From: Actinomyces sp. oral taxon 170 str. F0386
GTDB lineage: Bacteria; Actinomycetota; Actinomycetes; Actinomycetales; Actinomycetaceae
DNA: 64,000 nucleotides
NCBI RefSeq assembly: GCF_000195595.1
Contig: NZ_GL882538.1
Span: 141,267-205,266 of the forward strand
Direction: 5' to 3'
Shown: positions 46,996-55,572 of the stretch, piece by piece
Layout: each line of letters starts with the position of its first letter
How positions within the stretch are numbered: the first letter of the stretch is position 1
Made by a program: the position numbers and the translations under genes
Notes under the pieces: generated by a model
Database searches by the model: none
What the model was told of the DNA's origin: nothing
What the model saw: only the letters and a program-made list of their open reading frames with translations

Positions 46996-48888
46996 CTACT
47001 TCAGACGCTGCGGGCGGGTGTCACCGCCGTTGTTCCGGGCCCGGTCGGAGGGGACGTCCCCGAATCCTCCCAGGCCGTTGGTGCCGTAGGTGCGGTCCAC
47101 CGAGGTGGTGTCCCCGGAGATGGTGATCTTCGTCGTCGGGGCCAGCGAGCCTCCACGCACCGGGTTGCCGTCGTGGTTGCCACCGATGGAGTCGATGAAG
47201 GACGTCACCAGACCGCCCGGCATCACGTAGTGCGAGTAGGACTGGAAGGTGTACGGACTCTGGTTGAAGTCCGGCGTGTAGGGCTTACCCGGGTTGAAGT
47301 TGAGGTTGATCGGGTTGGCCAGCGCGATACCGGTGTTCTGGTTGAGCGGCTTGTAGTCCGATCGCAGCCCATCGCCCACGAACCCGTAGACGCCCTCGGG
47401 ACCCTGGAGCCCGTCGGCGTAGGTCTCCCGGTGCGAGATCGTGAACAGGTAGTACTTGCCGTCCTGGAAGTAGATCTGCGGCCGTTCGGTCTGGTCGTTG
47501 ACGCAGTTGCCGCTCAGCAGCGGAGGCAGGTACTCCCACTCGGTCATCGCCTTGTTCTTGGCCCGGGCCAGTCCCACGTTCGCCAGCTGGTAGTAGCCAC
47601 CGCGCTGGTTGACCGCGTCGACCGTCTCCGCCTTGGGATCGCCCTTCTCGTAGCCGAGGTCCTCCTCGGTGCAGGTGGCCAGAGCGGTGTTCTGACCGGC
47701 CTTGGCGGCGGCGTCGACGTACTGCTGCTCACGCACGAAGGCCGAGTTGCCCTCGAAGACCATGTAGTCGGTGGGGTCGGAGGGGTTGTTCTGGTCGCGG
47801 AAGGTGAAGGGGTCGCGGAAGTTCACGCCCGGGTTCTGCTCGCGGGTCTGGTAGTACTTGCCGTCCGGGACGAGCAGCTGGTGCTGGGTTCGGAAGCCGG
47901 TGAGCCACACGCCGTTCTCGTCGGCGTGGATGCGTCCCTCGGACTGCACGATCCGCGGGTCGTAGGGCTTGGAGGCGCCGTTGTTGCCGTTCTGGCCGTA
48001 GCCGTTGTCCCCGCTGCCGCCGGTGGTGGTGTTGTAGAAGGCCACCGAGGTGTAGAACATGCGGATCTTGTTGCCCTCCATGAGGCGAGCCGAACCGGAC
48101 CACTCGGTCTGGGCCGTGAAGCTCTGGTCCTCGAAGATCGAGCCGGAGGCGCCGTCGGGGAAGACGTGCCCGCCGTAGGTCCAGCCGCCGTTGGAGCTGT
48201 TCGCGCCGTCGGCCGAGGAGGTCTGCGTACCGGCCTTGCGGTAGAAGAAGCCCAGCCGCGCGTGGGTGTGGCGGTCGTCGAAGGTGTAGCCGGCGTGCCG
48301 GTCGGCCACCAGGGAGAAGGCGATCTCCCAGCCGTTGTAGGAGATCTGGTGGGCGGCGTCATCGGTCAGGGTCCAGGTGTCCCAGACCCACACGTCATCA
48401 CTCGTGGCCGGGAAACCGTTGGAGATCTCCGGCATCGTGTACTGCTCGGGCATCGAGTTGGTGCCCGACGGCGCATTGGGGTTGGAGACCCGCTGGATCT
48501 GCATGGCGTCGGCGCGAGTCCACTTGGCCGTGTAGTTCTCCTCGACCCCGTGGGCCGCACCAGTGTGCTTGGTGGCGTTGGCCCAGCCCGGGTTGTCGGC
48601 CTTGAAGCCGTTCGCGTCCTGCGCAGCGGCGCCCGGAGCGGCCTGCTGGTCGGCCTGCCCGGCCTTCTGGTCCGCCTGGCCGGCCTGGGCTGGCTGGTCG
48701 GCGGGGGCCTGTGCGGCCTTCTGGTCGGCTCCCGCCTCGGGGGAGGCCTCGGCGGAGGTGCTGGGGCCGGGGGACGGGGTCTCGTCAGCGAGCGCAGTGG
48801 TTCCGGTCCCGGCAAGCAGGAGCCCGAGCGCCAGTGCCGCGGCCAGTCGTCTGCGACGGGCGCGGAACGAAGTGTGTGTCACGGTCAT
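46996..48888 (-). CDS. ftf: GH68 levansucrase/fructosyltransferase
   Basis: 630 residues from ATG 48886-48888. A signal peptide (RARRRRLAAALALGLLLAGTGTTALA) is followed by an Ala/Gln/Asp-rich linker and then the GH68 domain from about residue 110. The catalytic triad is VWDTWTL with nucleophile Asp170, NFRDPFTF with the transition-state Asp, and DQTERPQIYF with the acid/base Glu. It makes extracellular fructan (levan type) from sucrose. A. naeslundii is known to carry one ftf gene. No cell-wall anchor motif is present, so it is secreted. Confidence 0.92.
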   Translation of the reverse strand: MTVTHTSFRARRRRLAAALALGLLLAGTGTTALADETPSPGPSTSAEASPEAGADQKAAQAPADQPAQAGQADQKAGQADQQAAPGAAAQDANGFKADNPGWANATKHTGAAHGVEENYTAKWTRADAMQIQRVSNPNAPSGTNSMPEQYTMPEISNGFPATSDDVWVWDTWTLTDDAAHQISYNGWEIAFSLVADRHAGYTFDDRHTHARLGFFYRKAGTQTSSADGANSSNGGWTYGGHVFPDGASGSIFEDQSFTAQTEWSGSARLMEGNKIRMFYTSVAFYNTTTGGSGDNGYGQNGNNGASKPYDPRIVQSEGRIHADENGVWLTGFRTQHQLLVPDGKYYQTREQNPGVNFRDPFTFRDQNNPSDPTDYMVFEGNSAFVREQQYVDAAAKAGQNTALATCTEEDLGYEKGDPKAETVDAVNQRGGYYQLANVGLARAKNKAMTEWEYLPPLLSGNCVNDQTERPQIYFQDGKYYLFTISHRETYADGLQGPEGVYGFVGDGLRSDYKPLNQNTGIALANPINLNFNPGKPYTPDFNQSPYTFQSYSHYVMPGGLVTSFIDSIGGNHDGNPVRGGSLAPTTKITISGDTTSVDRTYGTNGLGGFGDVPSDRARNNGGDTRPQRLK

Positions 48889-49067
48889 TGTCCGTACTGT
48901 CCTTACTCATGAGGGATGAGGGTGTCAGTGCGCCGTGAGCCGATGTTCTTGATCTCCCAGCCCCATACCTTAGGGGAACCTGAAGATTGGAGAACAGGTC
49001 TTTGGGTCCTCCTTCCAATGCCGGACACCTCCTACCAAAGGCGCACGCCCCGAGTTTTCAGGGTTTG

Positions 49068-49096
49068 TTGAGGATTTTGGCATTTTCAGTGATATA
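49068..49096 (+). promoter_or_regulatory. Candidate promoter of the LPLTG protein gene
   Basis: TTGAGG (49068-49073), 17 bases, GATATA (49091-49096), in a distinctly AT-rich part of the 339-base gap between the levansucrase and the next gene. An AACAT-gct-ATGTT inverted repeat follows at 49102-49114, over the likely transcription start. The leader would be about 125 bases. Nothing else was recognised in the gap. Confidence 0.45.
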
Positions 49097-49227
49097 CCCC
49101 ACAACATGCTATGTTTTCGGCCGGTTAGTCTTGAGGTCGTTCTCCGTGAGCTGTCTGGTCTCCCACGCCTGTCGGTTCAGGCGGTCGCCCGTCGTCGGGC
49201 ACCGTCTGCGTTACTTCGGAGATGCCT

Positions 49228-50436
49228 GTGAGTACCTTTCCCATCCGTCTGCGACGGTTAACCGCACCAACAACCGCTCTCCTGGCTGCGCTGGCCCTCG
49301 GCGCGGCCTCCTCGGCGGTGGCCGCCCCGACGTCGAACACGGCGGGGCAGTCCACCACGTCCCTGCGTGACGCCTCCACGGTGAGCCCCCAGTCCCTCGC
49401 CCAGATGGTCGCAGGCCCGAACGCGACCGTGACCAATGCGTCCGTCTCCGGCAAGGACGTCCAGATCGGCACCGTCAAGGGGCTGCCGGGCGACGGCAAC
49501 GCCATCACCGAGGGGGTCGCCCTGTCCACCGGCTCCCTCATCGACCCCGACCCCGCCGCTGACTCCGACGTCGACTTCACCCGCTCCGCGGTCCTGGGTC
49601 CCAATGACGCCCTCGACACCACCGGCGACTTCGGCGTCGTCGAGGACCCGGCGAGTCTGGCGCAGGTGTCCGGGACCGATGTCTACGACGAGGCCGTCCT
49701 CGAGTTCGACGTCACCGCCACCAGCTCCAACGTGGTCCTCTACTACAGCCTCGGATCCGAGGAGTACGCCGGCGCCACCGAGGGCACCCCGGCCTCCTGG
49801 CAGTCACGCGGTTACAAGGACCCGTTGAGCATCCAGGTCAACGGCACCGAGTGCGCCTACGTACCCGGCTCCCAGACAGCCGTCAGCGCGTCCACCGTCA
49901 ACGAGTCCTCGAACGCCGACTACTACACGGCCAACGTCTCGGGTCACACGCCGGGGAAGATCCCGGTGGAGTTCAACGGCTACACCTCCGCCCTGCCCTG
50001 CCAGGCCGCCGTGACCCCGGGCCAGACCGTGCACGTGCGCGTGGCCATCGCCGACGCCCAGGACGGCCAGCTCGACTCGACCGTGCTCCTGCGCACCCAG
50101 GGCCTGGGCTTCACCGACAAGCAGATCGCCGAACCCTGCACCGCCAAGGCCGGCACTTGCGACATCCCCGGCGCCGACAACGGTTCGAACGAGTCCAACG
50201 GCTCGAACGGGGCGGACAGTAACGGCTCGAACGCTCCTGTCGGCCAGGGCAAGCCGGGCGTCGCCGACTACGGCGCCGCCACGCCCACCTCGGGGACCAA
50301 GAGCGCCGTGGCCGGCCTGCCCCTGACCGGTACCCAGGCGCTGGCCGTGGCGATCGTCGCCCTGCTGCTCCTGGCCGGCGGTGGTATGGCGCTCATGCTG
50401 CGCCGGCGTCGCCTGACCGGTTCCGAGGCGGACTGA
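49228..50436 (+). CDS. Choice-of-anchor L domain surface protein with LPLTG sorting signal
   Basis: 402 residues if GTG 49228 is used, 6 bases after GGAG; ATG 49222 is too close to that site. A signal peptide (LTAPTTALLAALALGAASSAVAA) leads to a choice-of-anchor L type domain (about 35-290; GNAITEGVALSTGSLID and VVLYYSLGSEEYAG). Then come NGSNESNGSN-like low-complexity repeats, LPLTG, a helix (ALAVAIVALLLLAGGGMALML) and RRRR, the full sortase signal. It should be covalently fixed to peptidoglycan. Its ligand is unknown; adhesion is a guess from the class. Confidence 0.87.
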   Translation: MSTFPIRLRRLTAPTTALLAALALGAASSAVAAPTSNTAGQSTTSLRDASTVSPQSLAQMVAGPNATVTNASVSGKDVQIGTVKGLPGDGNAITEGVALSTGSLIDPDPAADSDVDFTRSAVLGPNDALDTTGDFGVVEDPASLAQVSGTDVYDEAVLEFDVTATSSNVVLYYSLGSEEYAGATEGTPASWQSRGYKDPLSIQVNGTECAYVPGSQTAVSASTVNESSNADYYTANVSGHTPGKIPVEFNGYTSALPCQAAVTPGQTVHVRVAIADAQDGQLDSTVLLRTQGLGFTDKQIAEPCTAKAGTCDIPGADNGSNESNGSNGADSNGSNAPVGQGKPGVADYGAATPTSGTKSAVAGLPLTGTQALAVAIVALLLLAGGGMALMLRRRRLTGSEAD

Positions 50437-50452
50437 GGTCATGGGACTGCCG

Positions 50453-50512
50453 TGAGGCATCAGGTCGGGGGCGGGTGAAGGTCTTCTTCACCCGCCCCCG
50501 ACTTATGCCTCA
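50453..50512 (+). terminator. Terminator after the LPLTG gene
   Basis: GTCGGGGGCGGGTGAAG (50464-50480) pairs perfectly with 50486-50502 around 5 bases. An outer TGAGGCAT/ATGCCTCA extends the stem. It also faces the end of the small minus-strand gene at 50565 and may serve both. Confidence 0.88.
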
Positions 50513-50564
50513 GGCCTTGCCCCGTAGACGGTGATGCTGCAAGACGGGTGGCGTCGGGATGATG

Positions 50565-50789
50565 TCAGTCCCGGTCCTGCCTAGAGGCTCGGCGCGCCGC
50601 CGCCTCCCTGGCCAGCATTGCGCAGCCCAAAACGCACAGCGGCATGGAGGTCAGCCACAGGACGGTGGTGAAGCGTGCTGGAAATGATGTCTGGGCCAGG
50701 ACAGGAAGGAAAGCGGCAAGGACGACGATCGTCATCCAGAAGGCGACTCGTCGCCTGCTGCGCGACTCGGAATCGTTATCGACACTCAT
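50565..50789 (-). CDS. Small membrane protein of unknown function
   Basis: 74 residues from ATG 50787-50789, after GAGGAGCATGTC. Two helices (FWMTIVVLAAFLPVLAQTSF and VLWLTSMPLCVLGCAMLAREA) lie between a charged N-terminus and a RRASRQDRD tail. I know no family. It is 12 bases downstream of acylphosphatase on the same strand. Confidence 0.65.
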   Translation of the reverse strand: MSVDNDSESRSRRRVAFWMTIVVLAAFLPVLAQTSFPARFTTVLWLTSMPLCVLGCAMLAREAAARRASRQDRD

Positions 50790-50801
50790 GACATGCTCCT
50801 C

Positions 50802-51098
50802 TCATCCAGTGATCTCGAACCGGCGGTTCTCCAGGCAGCCGGCGCGCAGGTCGGTGACGGTGACCTTGCGCACTGACGCCCACCGTGGTCCATGTCTCAG
50901 CCACGATATCAGTCGGGCCACAGCGCCCGGCTCACCTTGGGCCATGACCTCGACGTCGCCGTCAGGCAGGTTGCGGACCTGGCCCACGACGCCCAGGTCC
51001 TGGGCGGTGTAGGCGCAGTGGTAGCGGAAGCCCACCCCCTGGACGGTGCCGTGGACCAGGACGTGCACGCTTCTCACCCTCGTGCCGTTCTCGCTCAT
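50802..51098 (-). CDS. Acylphosphatase
   Basis: 98 residues from ATG 51096-51098. The acylphosphatase signature is present: VHGTVQGVGFRYHCAYTA with the phosphate-binding Arg and VRNLPDGDVEVMAQG with the catalytic Asn. It hydrolyses acyl phosphates such as carbamoyl or 1,3-bisphosphoglycerate. The true substrate in bacteria is unclear. Confidence 0.93.
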   Translation of the reverse strand: MSENGTRVRSVHVLVHGTVQGVGFRYHCAYTAQDLGVVGQVRNLPDGDVEVMAQGEPGAVARLISWLRHGPRWASVRKVTVTDLRAGCLENRRFEITG

Positions 51099-51198
51099 GC
51101 CCCTATCGTCTCAGGCTCGGCGCGTAGCAGGAACCGATGAGGCCCGGTGCAGGAACGGTTCAGGGATGGCTTGTACCCGACCGCGTAGTCTTGCCGCC

Positions 51199-52032
51199 AT
51201 GCGTATCGCCACCGTCAACGTCAACGGCATCCGAGCCGCCGCCCGCAAAGGCATGGGGGAGTGGCTCACCGCCTCCGCCCCTGACATCCTCCTGCTTCAG
51301 GAGGTCCGCGCCGATGAGCGGATCGCGGCCGACCTCCTGCCCGGCTACGAGTCAGCCATCTGGCCGTGCCGCATCAAGGGGCGCGCCGGCGTGGGCGTCG
51401 CCGTGCGCGAGGGTGGTCCCGCCGGCCTCGGCGAGCTGCGCTACGGCGTGGCCGCTCCCGGGACTGAGGAACCCGACGTCGACTCCGGGCGCTGGCTCGA
51501 GGCGGACCTGACCCTCACCGGTCTCGACGGCCTCGAGCGGCTCACCATCATCTCCGCCTACCTCCACTCCGGCCAGCTCGGCACCGAGAAGATGGACCAG
51601 AAGTACGCCCACCTCGAGCTCGTCGACGCCCGCATGGCCGATCTTCTGGCCGCTGCCCGCAACAGTGGCCCCCAGGTCCTCATGGCTGGGGACCTCAACG
51701 TGGTGCGCTCCGAGCGCGATATCAAGAGCTGGAAGCCCAACCACAACAAGATCGCCGGAGTCATGGACGAGGAGATCGCCCACCTGGAGGGCTGGTTCTC
51801 CTCCGGCTGGGTGGACGCGTCGCGCCGCCTCGTGGGGGATGAGGAGCAGGGGCCCTACACGTGGTGGTCCCAGCGCGGCAAGGCCTTCGACAACAATGCC
51901 GGCTGGCGGATCGACTACCAGGTCATCACCCCCGCCCTGGCCGAGCGGGCCCGCAGCGTGGCCGTGGATCGGGCGCCCGACTATGCCTCGCGCTGGTCAG
52001 ACCACGCCCCGCTCGTCATCGAGTACAGCTGA
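51199..52032 (+). CDS. xthA: Exodeoxyribonuclease III (AP endonuclease)
   Basis: 277 residues from ATG 51199; the frame extends upstream without coding character. ExoIII motifs: MRIATVNVNGIRAA, LLLQEVRADE with the metal-binding Glu, LMAGDLNVVRSERDIK with the Asp-x-Asn pair, and RWSDHAPLVIEY with the catalytic Asp-His. It cleaves at abasic sites and degrades 3' ends in base-excision repair. Confidence 0.94.
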   Translation: MRIATVNVNGIRAAARKGMGEWLTASAPDILLLQEVRADERIAADLLPGYESAIWPCRIKGRAGVGVAVREGGPAGLGELRYGVAAPGTEEPDVDSGRWLEADLTLTGLDGLERLTIISAYLHSGQLGTEKMDQKYAHLELVDARMADLLAAARNSGPQVLMAGDLNVVRSERDIKSWKPNHNKIAGVMDEEIAHLEGWFSSGWVDASRRLVGDEEQGPYTWWSQRGKAFDNNAGWRIDYQVITPALAERARSVAVDRAPDYASRWSDHAPLVIEYS

Positions 52033-52072
52033 TTCGGTTGAGTGCGACTGACTGTCTCTGAGCACCGATGAA

Positions 52073-52105
52073 CGGGGGCGGGCGCGTTGTGAGCGCCCGC
52101 CCCCG
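52073..52105. terminator. Bidirectional terminator between xthA and the ABC permease
   Basis: CGGGGGCGGGCGC (52073-52085) and GCGCCCGCCCCCG (52093-52105) form a perfect 13-bp stem with a 7-base loop between the two converging genes. Confidence 0.88.
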
Positions 52106-52116
52106 CGATCAGCGGA

Positions 52117-53541
52117 TCAGTAGCGGATGGCGTCGATCGGCCGGATACGGGTGGCCACAATCGCCGGGATGATCCCCGCCAGGGCGCCGACGGCGGTGGC
52201 CGCAACGAGACCGATGGCGGCGGCCACCATGGGGAAGGGCGGCGTAGTGGTGACCGGGATGCCCAGGTAGGCGGCCCACGGCAGGGTGCGTATCCCGATG
52301 ATCGCGAGCCCGATGCCGACGATTCCGGCCACCACCGTGGCCACCACCGACTCCATCATGATGGAGAAGAAGATGCGCCGGCTCGTAGCTCCGAAGGAGC
52401 GCCGCACCCCGATCTCGTGAATGCGCTGGCGCACCGTCACCAGGGCGATGTTGACCAGGCTCAGGGCGCCCAGAAGCATGACGAACACGCCCGCGGCCGT
52501 GACCACCTTGGTGAAGGTGCCCGCGCTGGAGCTCAGGCTGCCGCCGGAGAGGTTGTCGGAGGCCTGGGTCGAGCCTTGGCCGAAGCGGGCATCCAGGTCC
52601 TTCCTGGCCAGACCCGCCATCTCCTTGGCACCGCTCTTTCCGGCCCAGACCTCCAGGGTAGGAGCGGGACGATCAGCATCCTTGGGCAGCCAGCTCTCGT
52701 AGGGGGTGTTGAGGGCGAAGGCGGTGACGGGCTGCGTGCACGGCAGGCCCGCGTCCCGCTCAGGGTCCCCGCTGCAACCGATGAGGGAGAGGTCCTCCGC
52801 CTCCAGCACCCCGACGATCGTGAAGGAGGTCTGTACGGGGGAGAAGGAGGTGACGGTGATCGGCCCGCTGAACTGCTGGATCCCCATCGCGTCGAGGAAC
52901 CCCTGGGTGACGACCAGGCTCGGGGAGAGGTCATCCTCGTCCTGCGCGGTGAACCAGCGCCCCTGGGCCACGGTCTTGTGGTGCAGCAGCCCGTAGCCCA
53001 GGCTCACGGTCTGGGTGGAGACGGACCGTGAGCCGTCGGGGAAGGAGAAGCGCACGTTGGAGGTATAGGTCGTCGCCCAGGACTTGATGTCGTAGCGCTC
53101 GACGAAGCTGGTCATCGCCCCTGAGATCCTCGCGGAGGTGGCGGCGCTGGTGGTGCTCGTGTCCGAGCTGCCCGCACCACCGCCCGAGCCCCCGGAGCCC
53201 GCTGAGCTGCCGCTGCCCTGACCGCCCCCGGCGCCACCGGTGCTGCTGCCGGTGCTCGCGTCCGCGCTCGCCTCGGGGGCGTCGTCGGCCTGGACCACCT
53301 GACTCAGGCCCTTGCCGGTGGGGTTGACGCTGATCGTCACCGTGCCCTGCCGACCGTTGTACTTCTCACCGACCTTGTTGATCGCGGTGACGGAGACCTG
53401 CCCCAGGGCGATGACGAAGGTCATGGCGGCCACCGCGGCCGCCACGCCCACCAGGGACAGCAGGACCCGCAGCTTGCCGATGCGCAGCTGGGCCCAGGCC
53501 TCGACGAGGGCGCCGAAGAATCCGGTGAGAATGCCGTTCAT
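52117..53541 (-). CDS. ABC transporter permease, MacB/FtsX type
   Basis: 474 residues from ATG 53539-53541 (AAGGAGcctc precedes it), overlapping the ATPase stop as ATGA. One N-terminal helix (LRVLLSLVGVAAAVAAMTFVIA) is followed by a large extracytoplasmic domain with a Ser/Gly-rich insert (about 90-130). Three C-terminal helices and the FtsX-like RQRIHEIGVRRSFGATSRRIFFSIMMESV block then follow. This is the MacB-type mechanotransmission permease. With the two upstream genes it forms a tripartite export or lipoprotein/peptide efflux system. Confidence 0.88.
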   Translation of the reverse strand: MNGILTGFFGALVEAWAQLRIGKLRVLLSLVGVAAAVAAMTFVIALGQVSVTAINKVGEKYNGRQGTVTISVNPTGKGLSQVVQADDAPEASADASTGSSTGGAGGGQGSGSSAGSGGSGGGAGSSDTSTTSAATSARISGAMTSFVERYDIKSWATTYTSNVRFSFPDGSRSVSTQTVSLGYGLLHHKTVAQGRWFTAQDEDDLSPSLVVTQGFLDAMGIQQFSGPITVTSFSPVQTSFTIVGVLEAEDLSLIGCSGDPERDAGLPCTQPVTAFALNTPYESWLPKDADRPAPTLEVWAGKSGAKEMAGLARKDLDARFGQGSTQASDNLSGGSLSSSAGTFTKVVTAAGVFVMLLGALSLVNIALVTVRQRIHEIGVRRSFGATSRRIFFSIMMESVVATVVAGIVGIGLAIIGIRTLPWAAYLGIPVTTTPPFPMVAAAIGLVAATAVGALAGIIPAIVATRIRPIDAIRY

Positions 53542-54326
53542 GAGGCTCCTTCGCGGCTGGTGGGAGCGGTGGGGTGGGGGGAGTCCGGTGGGGCGACGAC
53601 CTCGCTGAACTCCTCCAGGCTGCCGACCTGCTGGCGCTTGACCGAGATCGGAGTGAGGACGCCGTGGTCGAGGCGGTACTGCGTGTGGGCGCGTCCGGCC
53701 ACGGCCAGGTCGTGGGTGATGATGATGAGAGCGGCTCTGTTCTCGGCGCACTGGCGCTCCAGGAGCGCCATGACCGAGTTGCCGGTGTCGACGTCGAGGG
53801 CGCCGGTGGGCTCATCGGCGAGAATGACGCTGGGGCGCCGGGACAGGGCTCGGGCGATGGCGACTCTCTGCTGCTCACCACCTGAGAGGCGTGAGATGGG
53901 CGAGTCCACGCGGTCTCCCAGGCCCACGGCCTCGAGCAGCTCGGCCGCGCGCGTGCTGCGGGTCCAGAAGGCCCTGCCGTTGTCGTACAGGAGCGGGGCG
54001 GCGACGTTCTCGGTGGTGCTCAGTCCCGAGATGAGGTTGAAGGACTGGAAGACGAAGCCGAAGGTCCGTCCCCGAAGGTGGGCGCGACGGCTCTCGCCGA
54101 GCCGGGAGGTGTCGGTGCCGCCCAGCGTGTAGGAGCCCGACGTCGGCTGGTCGATGAGTCCCAGGATGTTGAGCAGTGTGGACTTGCCGGTTCCCGAGCG
54201 CCCCACGATGGCCACGTGCTCGCCGGGGGAGACGCTCAGGTCGACGCCGGTGAGGATCTTCAACGGTGCGGAGTCGGGCACGGCGAAGGTGCGGGTGATC
54301 CCCCGCAGCTCCAGCAGCTCGCTCAC
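53538..54326 (-). CDS. ABC transporter ATP-binding protein, MacB/LolD type
   Basis: 262 residues from GTG 54326-54324 after AAGGAG, overlapping the adaptor stop by four bases. Walker A GRSGTGKSTLLNILG, Q-loop FQSFNLISGLSTTENV, signature LSGGEQQRVAIARAL, Walker B ILADEPTGALD and switch His in IITHD are intact. It powers the permease encoded next. A 45-residue variable tail follows the ATPase core. Confidence 0.93.
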   Translation of the reverse strand: MSELLELRGITRTFAVPDSAPLKILTGVDLSVSPGEHVAIVGRSGTGKSTLLNILGLIDQPTSGSYTLGGTDTSRLGESRRAHLRGRTFGFVFQSFNLISGLSTTENVAAPLLYDNGRAFWTRSTRAAELLEAVGLGDRVDSPISRLSGGEQQRVAIARALSRRPSVILADEPTGALDVDTGNSVMALLERQCAENRAALIIITHDLAVAGRAHTQYRLDHGVLTPISVKRQQVGSLEEFSEVVAPPDSPHPTAPTSREGAS

Positions 54327-55378
54327 AGGATCTCCTTGCCGTCGGAGTCGTAGCAGGCGGAGTTGTCCTGCTCGCAGGTGTCCGGCGTCCCGGTGCGGCG
54401 CGTGTCCTTGTTGGGCACGAACTGCAGGACCTTCTGGTCCGCCTTGAGGCCGGCGGTGACCTGGATGTTCGTGCCGTCGGTGATCCCCAGGGTGACCGCG
54501 GTCTTGACGGCCTTGGACGTGTCCCCGGAGTCGGGAACCAGCCAGACGAAGCCAGAGCCGACCTTGCCCTCCACGGCGGTGACCGGCACCAGCAGGGTGT
54601 CGGAGGCACTGCCCGCGTCGACGCTGATGGTGGCGGGCATGCCGGCGAAGACCTTCTGGTCCGCGGGCACTGAGCAGCGCATCTCCACGCTGGTTCCGTC
54701 ACCGGAGGTGGTGGTCGTCGAGCCGTCCCCGCCGGTGGTGGTGGAGGTGGTGGACTTGGTCCCGATCTTGAGGCTGTTGCACTGGAAGGGGGCCGGGCCG
54801 CCCTCCAGCGTCACGGTTGCGGCGGTGGGGGCGTTGGTGAGTCGGTACTGCTGGGAGGCGCTGACGGTGCCGGTGGCCGAGTAGGTCGAGGGAGCGATGG
54901 TGGCGACGACGACGCCGACGCCGGTCTCCTGCTGCTTGATGACCTTGGGGGTCACGGTGCCGCTGACGGGGGCGTAGATCGTGGACCAGGTGACCTTGTC
55001 CGCCACCGGTGTCTGGGTGACGTTGCCCTCCTCATCCGTTCTGGTCACCGGGTTCTGAGGCTCGGAGTGCTTGATGTAGAGCAGAGGCTCGCCGGCATTG
55101 ACCTGCGTGTCCTTCTCCACGGCGACCGAGTCCACCACGCCGGCCAGGTCGGCCTGGACGTCGACGGCGGCGTCCTGGACGATGCGCCCCTTGACCTCGA
55201 CCGTGTTGGAGATGCTGCCGGTGGTCACGGTGGCGGTCTTGACGTCGGCGGCGTAGCCGGGGGAAATATCGGCGGTCGCGCCCTCGTTCTGCGAGGGGAA
55301 GAAGGCGATCTTCACCAGGGCGACGGCGACAACCACCGCGAGGAAGGTCTTGAGGGCGGGCCAGACAAAGCGCTTCAC
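54323..55378 (-). CDS. Periplasmic-adaptor (HlyD/MacA-like) protein
   Basis: 351 residues from GTG 55378-55376, which follows GGAGGA by 4 bases; an ATG 12 bases earlier lacks a ribosome site. One N-terminal helix (LKTFLAVVVAVALVKIAFF) anchors it outside the membrane. The body has the MacA-like beta-barrel and lipoyl pattern (TTGSISNTVEVKGRIVQDAAVDVQADLAGVV... LLYIKHSEP) with a Thr/Gly-rich loop (about 225-245). The three genes overlap as a unit, adaptor, ATPase and permease. The substrate is unknown; antimicrobial peptides are a common one for such systems. Confidence 0.85.
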   Translation of the reverse strand: MKRFVWPALKTFLAVVVAVALVKIAFFPSQNEGATADISPGYAADVKTATVTTGSISNTVEVKGRIVQDAAVDVQADLAGVVDSVAVEKDTQVNAGEPLLYIKHSEPQNPVTRTDEEGNVTQTPVADKVTWSTIYAPVSGTVTPKVIKQQETGVGVVVATIAPSTYSATGTVSASQQYRLTNAPTAATVTLEGGPAPFQCNSLKIGTKSTTSTTTGGDGSTTTTSGDGTSVEMRCSVPADQKVFAGMPATISVDAGSASDTLLVPVTAVEGKVGSGFVWLVPDSGDTSKAVKTAVTLGITDGTNIQVTAGLKADQKVLQFVPNKDTRRTGTPDTCEQDNSACYDSDGKEIL

Positions 55379-55499
55379 GGCGTCCTCCATGATGACAACG
55401 GAAGCGGAACCGGGTGGGGAGCCCGCGTTCCGCATTAATACGGTCAAAGACTATGGTAAGGACGCTTGTCTGACCTCATTCTGGAGGATGAATGCTGAA

Positions 55500-55529
55500 A
55501 GTCCTCTCCAACCGAGGTTGGAGAGGACT
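55500..55529. terminator. Hairpin between galK and the adaptor gene
   Basis: AGTCCTCTCCAACC (55500-55513) pairs with 55516-55529. Only two bases separate the arms, so the inner pairs must open. It lies 44 bases past the galK stop and probably terminates galK, before the adaptor promoter region (AT-rich, 55430-55470). Confidence 0.65.
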
Positions 55530-55572
55530 GAGTACCGTCAGGTACGTGTGGGAGTCGGCGGTGTCGTGCGGC

